Shown here: piece after piece, positions 62,212 to 64,000 of the stretch
Layout of the letters: the number at the start of each line of letters is the position of its first letter
Position numbering within the stretch: the first letter of the stretch is position 1
Assembly: GCA_049790315.1 (NCBI GenBank)
Contig: JBAQYV010000177.1
Location: forward strand, 1 to 64,000
From: DASPOJ01 sp049790315
GTDB taxonomy: Bacteria; Acidobacteriota; Terriglobia; Acidiferrales; UBA7541
Direction: 5' to 3'
DNA: 64,000 nt
The notes under the pieces: model-generated
Told to the model about the DNA's origin: nothing
The model's input: only the letters and a program-made list of their open reading frames with translations
The model's database searches: none
Position numbers and translations under genes: made by a program

Positions 62212-63327
62212 CTATCGCTTCTCCTGTGCCAACAGCGCTTGTTTTCGCTCGATTCCCCAGCGATATCCGCCCATGCCTCCGTCTCCGCGAATCACGCGAT
62301 GGCACGGAATCACGAGCGACACCGGATTCGTCGCGCAAGCCCGAGCCACAGCGCGCGCCGCCGTTGGCCGGCCCAGCGCTCGCGCAATTTCTCCGTAGGT
62401 TCGCGTAGTCCCGCGAGGAATGCGCCGCAGTGCCTCCCACACACGTCGCTGGAAAGCCGTAGCCTGCACGTCAAGCGGCAGATTCAATCGCGGCGTGTCT
62501 CCATCCAAATAACGCACGATAGCTCGCACCCACTCCGACGCATCGCGCCCTCCTGGCCGAATCCTCGCCTGCGGATATTCTTCGCGCAGTTCGCTTGCGA
62601 GCGCGGCATCGCGATCGCCCAGGTACACCGCGGAGATTCCGCGGAGGGTCGTGGCGACCAGCACGCGTCCCAAACGCGACGCCGCCACTGTGTATGTAAT
62701 TTCCATTCCTTGCCCGCCGCGGCGATATGCCGCCGGCGTCATCCCCAACTGCGCGTTCGATTCTTCGTATAGTCGGCTCGATGAGCCGTACCCCGCTTCG
62801 TAAAGTGCCTCGGTCACAGTGGTGCCTCCCTTTTTTAGCCGGCGCTTCAGGCGACCCAAGCGCACGGCCGCGGCATATTGGCGCGGCGTGACGCCCACCG
62901 CGCGGCGAAATCTTCGTTCCAATTGGTGAGGCCCCAGACCCACCCGCGCCGCCAGAGCCGGCAAGCGAATAGATTCCTCCGAATTGACCTCAAGTTCGCG
63001 GCACACATTTTGTATGAGTGTATCGTCAGATTCCGCCCCGGCCCCGGCGCGCGGACCGCCTGCATCGCGCAAGTTCGGCTTGCAACGCCGGCATGCTCGA
63101 AATCCGGCGCGCTCTGCGGTTTCGGGCGTAGCGAAAAATTCCACCACCCCGCGTCGCGGCCTTCGCGACGGACACCCCGGCCGGCAATAGATTCCAGTCG
63201 AACGCACCGCGTAAACGAACGCGCCGTCGAATCGCCCGTCGCGCTTCGTGACGGCGTTCCAATACCGCCGCGAATCGCGCCGCGAAGACCGGCCGTTTCC
63301 ATTGCGCGTGTTGCAGAATTGTTTCAA
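62212..63327 (-). CDS. ada: Bifunctional Ada: methylphosphotriester/O6-methylguanine repair and regulator
   Basis: The 371-residue protein has the full Ada order. The N-terminal domain carries the zinc/acceptor cysteines (YCRPGCPS and ACRRCKPN). The AraC-type helix-turn-helix follows (LGPHQLERRFRRAVGVTPRQ). The C-terminal methyltransferase has the acceptor Cys in SLVIPCHRVIRGDGGMGGYR. It repairs alkylated DNA and, when methylated at the N-terminal Cys, activates its own regulon. The start MKQFCN is plausible; it is divergent from the PilZ gene by 196 bases. Confidence 0.95.
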   Translation of the reverse strand: MKQFCNTRNGNGRSSRRDSRRYWNAVTKRDGRFDGAFVYAVRSTGIYCRPGCPSRRPRRGVVEFFATPETAERAGFRACRRCKPNLRDAGGPRAGAGAESDDTLIQNVCRELEVNSEESIRLPALAARVGLGPHQLERRFRRAVGVTPRQYAAAVRLGRLKRRLKKGGTTVTEALYEAGYGSSSRLYEESNAQLGMTPAAYRRGGQGMEITYTVAASRLGRVLVATTLRGISAVYLGDRDAALASELREEYPQARIRPGGRDASEWVRAIVRYLDGDTPRLNLPLDVQATAFQRRVWEALRRIPRGTTRTYGEIARALGRPTAARAVARACATNPVSLVIPCHRVIRGDGGMGGYRWGIERKQALLAQEKR

Positions 63328-63523
63328 GTTTCGCGAGCCTTCCGTCCGAGACCAGTGTGCGCACGAATCATTCGCGATTCTATCCGATTCTAGCGCCCAA
63401 ACTGGAAAGCGCCGCGCAGTAGCCCTTAAGACACGCAGACCCCACTCGCGGCTTTACGCGAATGCGCGCGTGGCGGATAGTGGCCCGCGAGCGGTGCCAG
63501 AAACGCTGACTGGGGAGAGGTCT

Positions 63524-64000
63524 ATGCGCACTGCTCGAATCCAAGCTTCATTGCCTGACGTCAAGACACCTCACGGCGGATCCGAAGCCGCTGCCGCGGG
63601 CTTGTCCGCGTCCAGCACCATGAATACGCCCGATACTCCTCAATGGATTGAGCGCGCACGCCCGCGCGGCATTCGTCGCGTTCCCACGCACACCGTCGGC
63701 GTCCCCAACGATCGCCGCACCTACGCGCGCGCCCACCTGCGCCTGCCGCTCAAAGTAACGCGTGTCGCGGGGCAACGCCAGCCCGGCGCTATTCGCCTTT
63801 GCACGCGCGACATCAGCTCAAGCGGCGTTTTTTTTCTGTGCCCACAGCGCATCGAACCCGGCACGCCCATCGAAATTGAGGTGGCGCTTGTTGATAGACC
63901 CACCCAGCGCGGCAATGTGCGCATGATCACCGAAGCGCACATCGTACGCGCCGAGCCCGCGCGAGCCAACGGATGGCACGGTCTCGCCGCGATATTCGAC
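63524..64000 (+). CDS. PilZ-domain protein (3' end cut by window edge)
   Basis: The first 159 codons are present. The ATG at 63524 has GGGGAGAGG at 63512-63520. After about 60 irregular, basic residues a PilZ domain starts: R-x(3)-R in DRRTYARAHLRLP, then TRDISSSGVFFLC (D-x-S-x-S-G). The order of motifs suggests c-di-GMP binding. The gene continues beyond the window, so domain completeness is unknown. It is the second PilZ gene in the window and differs from the one at 22238 by its N-terminal extension. Confidence 0.8.
   Translation, partial: MRTARIQASLPDVKTPHGGSEAAAAGLSASSTMNTPDTPQWIERARPRGIRRVPTHTVGVPNDRRTYARAHLRLPLKVTRVAGQRQPGAIRLCTRDISSSGVFFLCPQRIEPGTPIEIEVALVDRPTQRGNVRMITEAHIVRAEPARANGWHGLAAIFD

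Overview
The window looks like chromosomal DNA of an Acidobacteriota bacterium (Terriglobia/Koribacter-like by gene content), judged by eye at about 60 % G+C. The pointers are an alternative complex III fused to an A2-type caa3 oxidase operon, repeated DUF4097 and PilZ proteins, a giant IPT/TIG plus YVTN-type lipoprotein, a Bam/Lol envelope set, and many GTG/TTG starts and ATGA/TGATG overlaps. No rRNA, tRNA, CRISPR array, phage or intact insertion sequence was seen. Family assignments come from reading motifs, not from a database search.

Layout. 1-1340: the start of a Tat-exported protein (minus) and a DnaC-like ATPase. 1453-14170: one long respiratory operon, actA-actB-actC-actD-actE-actF, a single-TM protein of unknown role, a SCO copper chaperone, then coxB (with fused cytochrome c), coxA, coxC and coxD. 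It should oxidise quinol, pass electrons through the haem subunits to the CuA/cytochrome c subunit and reduce O2. 14172-14406 is a dispersed repeat, followed by a good promoter and an S1-type RNA-binding protein gene, then HU, a HIT hydrolase, an acyl-CoA dehydrogenase, a degenerate UvrC-like protein and an aldo/keto reductase. 21435-29367: alpha/beta hydrolase, PilZ protein, small conserved protein, HAD phosphatase, class V aminotransferase, a TonB-like protein, and rsmD-recG as a minus-strand pair. 29368-30162 is a gene-free gap holding the second, inverted copy of the dispersed repeat. 30163-33841: a giant CPBP-type membrane protease with a duplicated extracytoplasmic domain and a small partner; then an APC permease.

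35481-44860 is the most unusual region. Two ECF sigma/anti-sigma modules face each other. The left one reads sigma, anti-sigma with periplasmic HEAT repeats, DUF4097-coiled coil-TonB fusion, DUF4097 protein, PDZ-coiled coil-PDZ protein. The right one, on the other strand, reads sigma, anti-sigma, DUF4097 protein, shikimate kinase, exported protein. They meet at a bidirectional terminator candidate (41146-41183). This suggests two related envelope-sensing regulons placed tail to tail.

45013-62104 is an envelope-biogenesis and housekeeping block: an unknown helical protein (minus), lysS, a LolC/E-type permease, LolD-type ATPase, ClpC, BamA, a 1261-residue lipoprotein, Skp/OmpH behind a near-consensus promoter, a second LolD/MacB-type ATPase, a small membrane protein and a LolA-like carrier. 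The window ends with ada (minus) and the start of a second PilZ-domain gene that runs off the edge.
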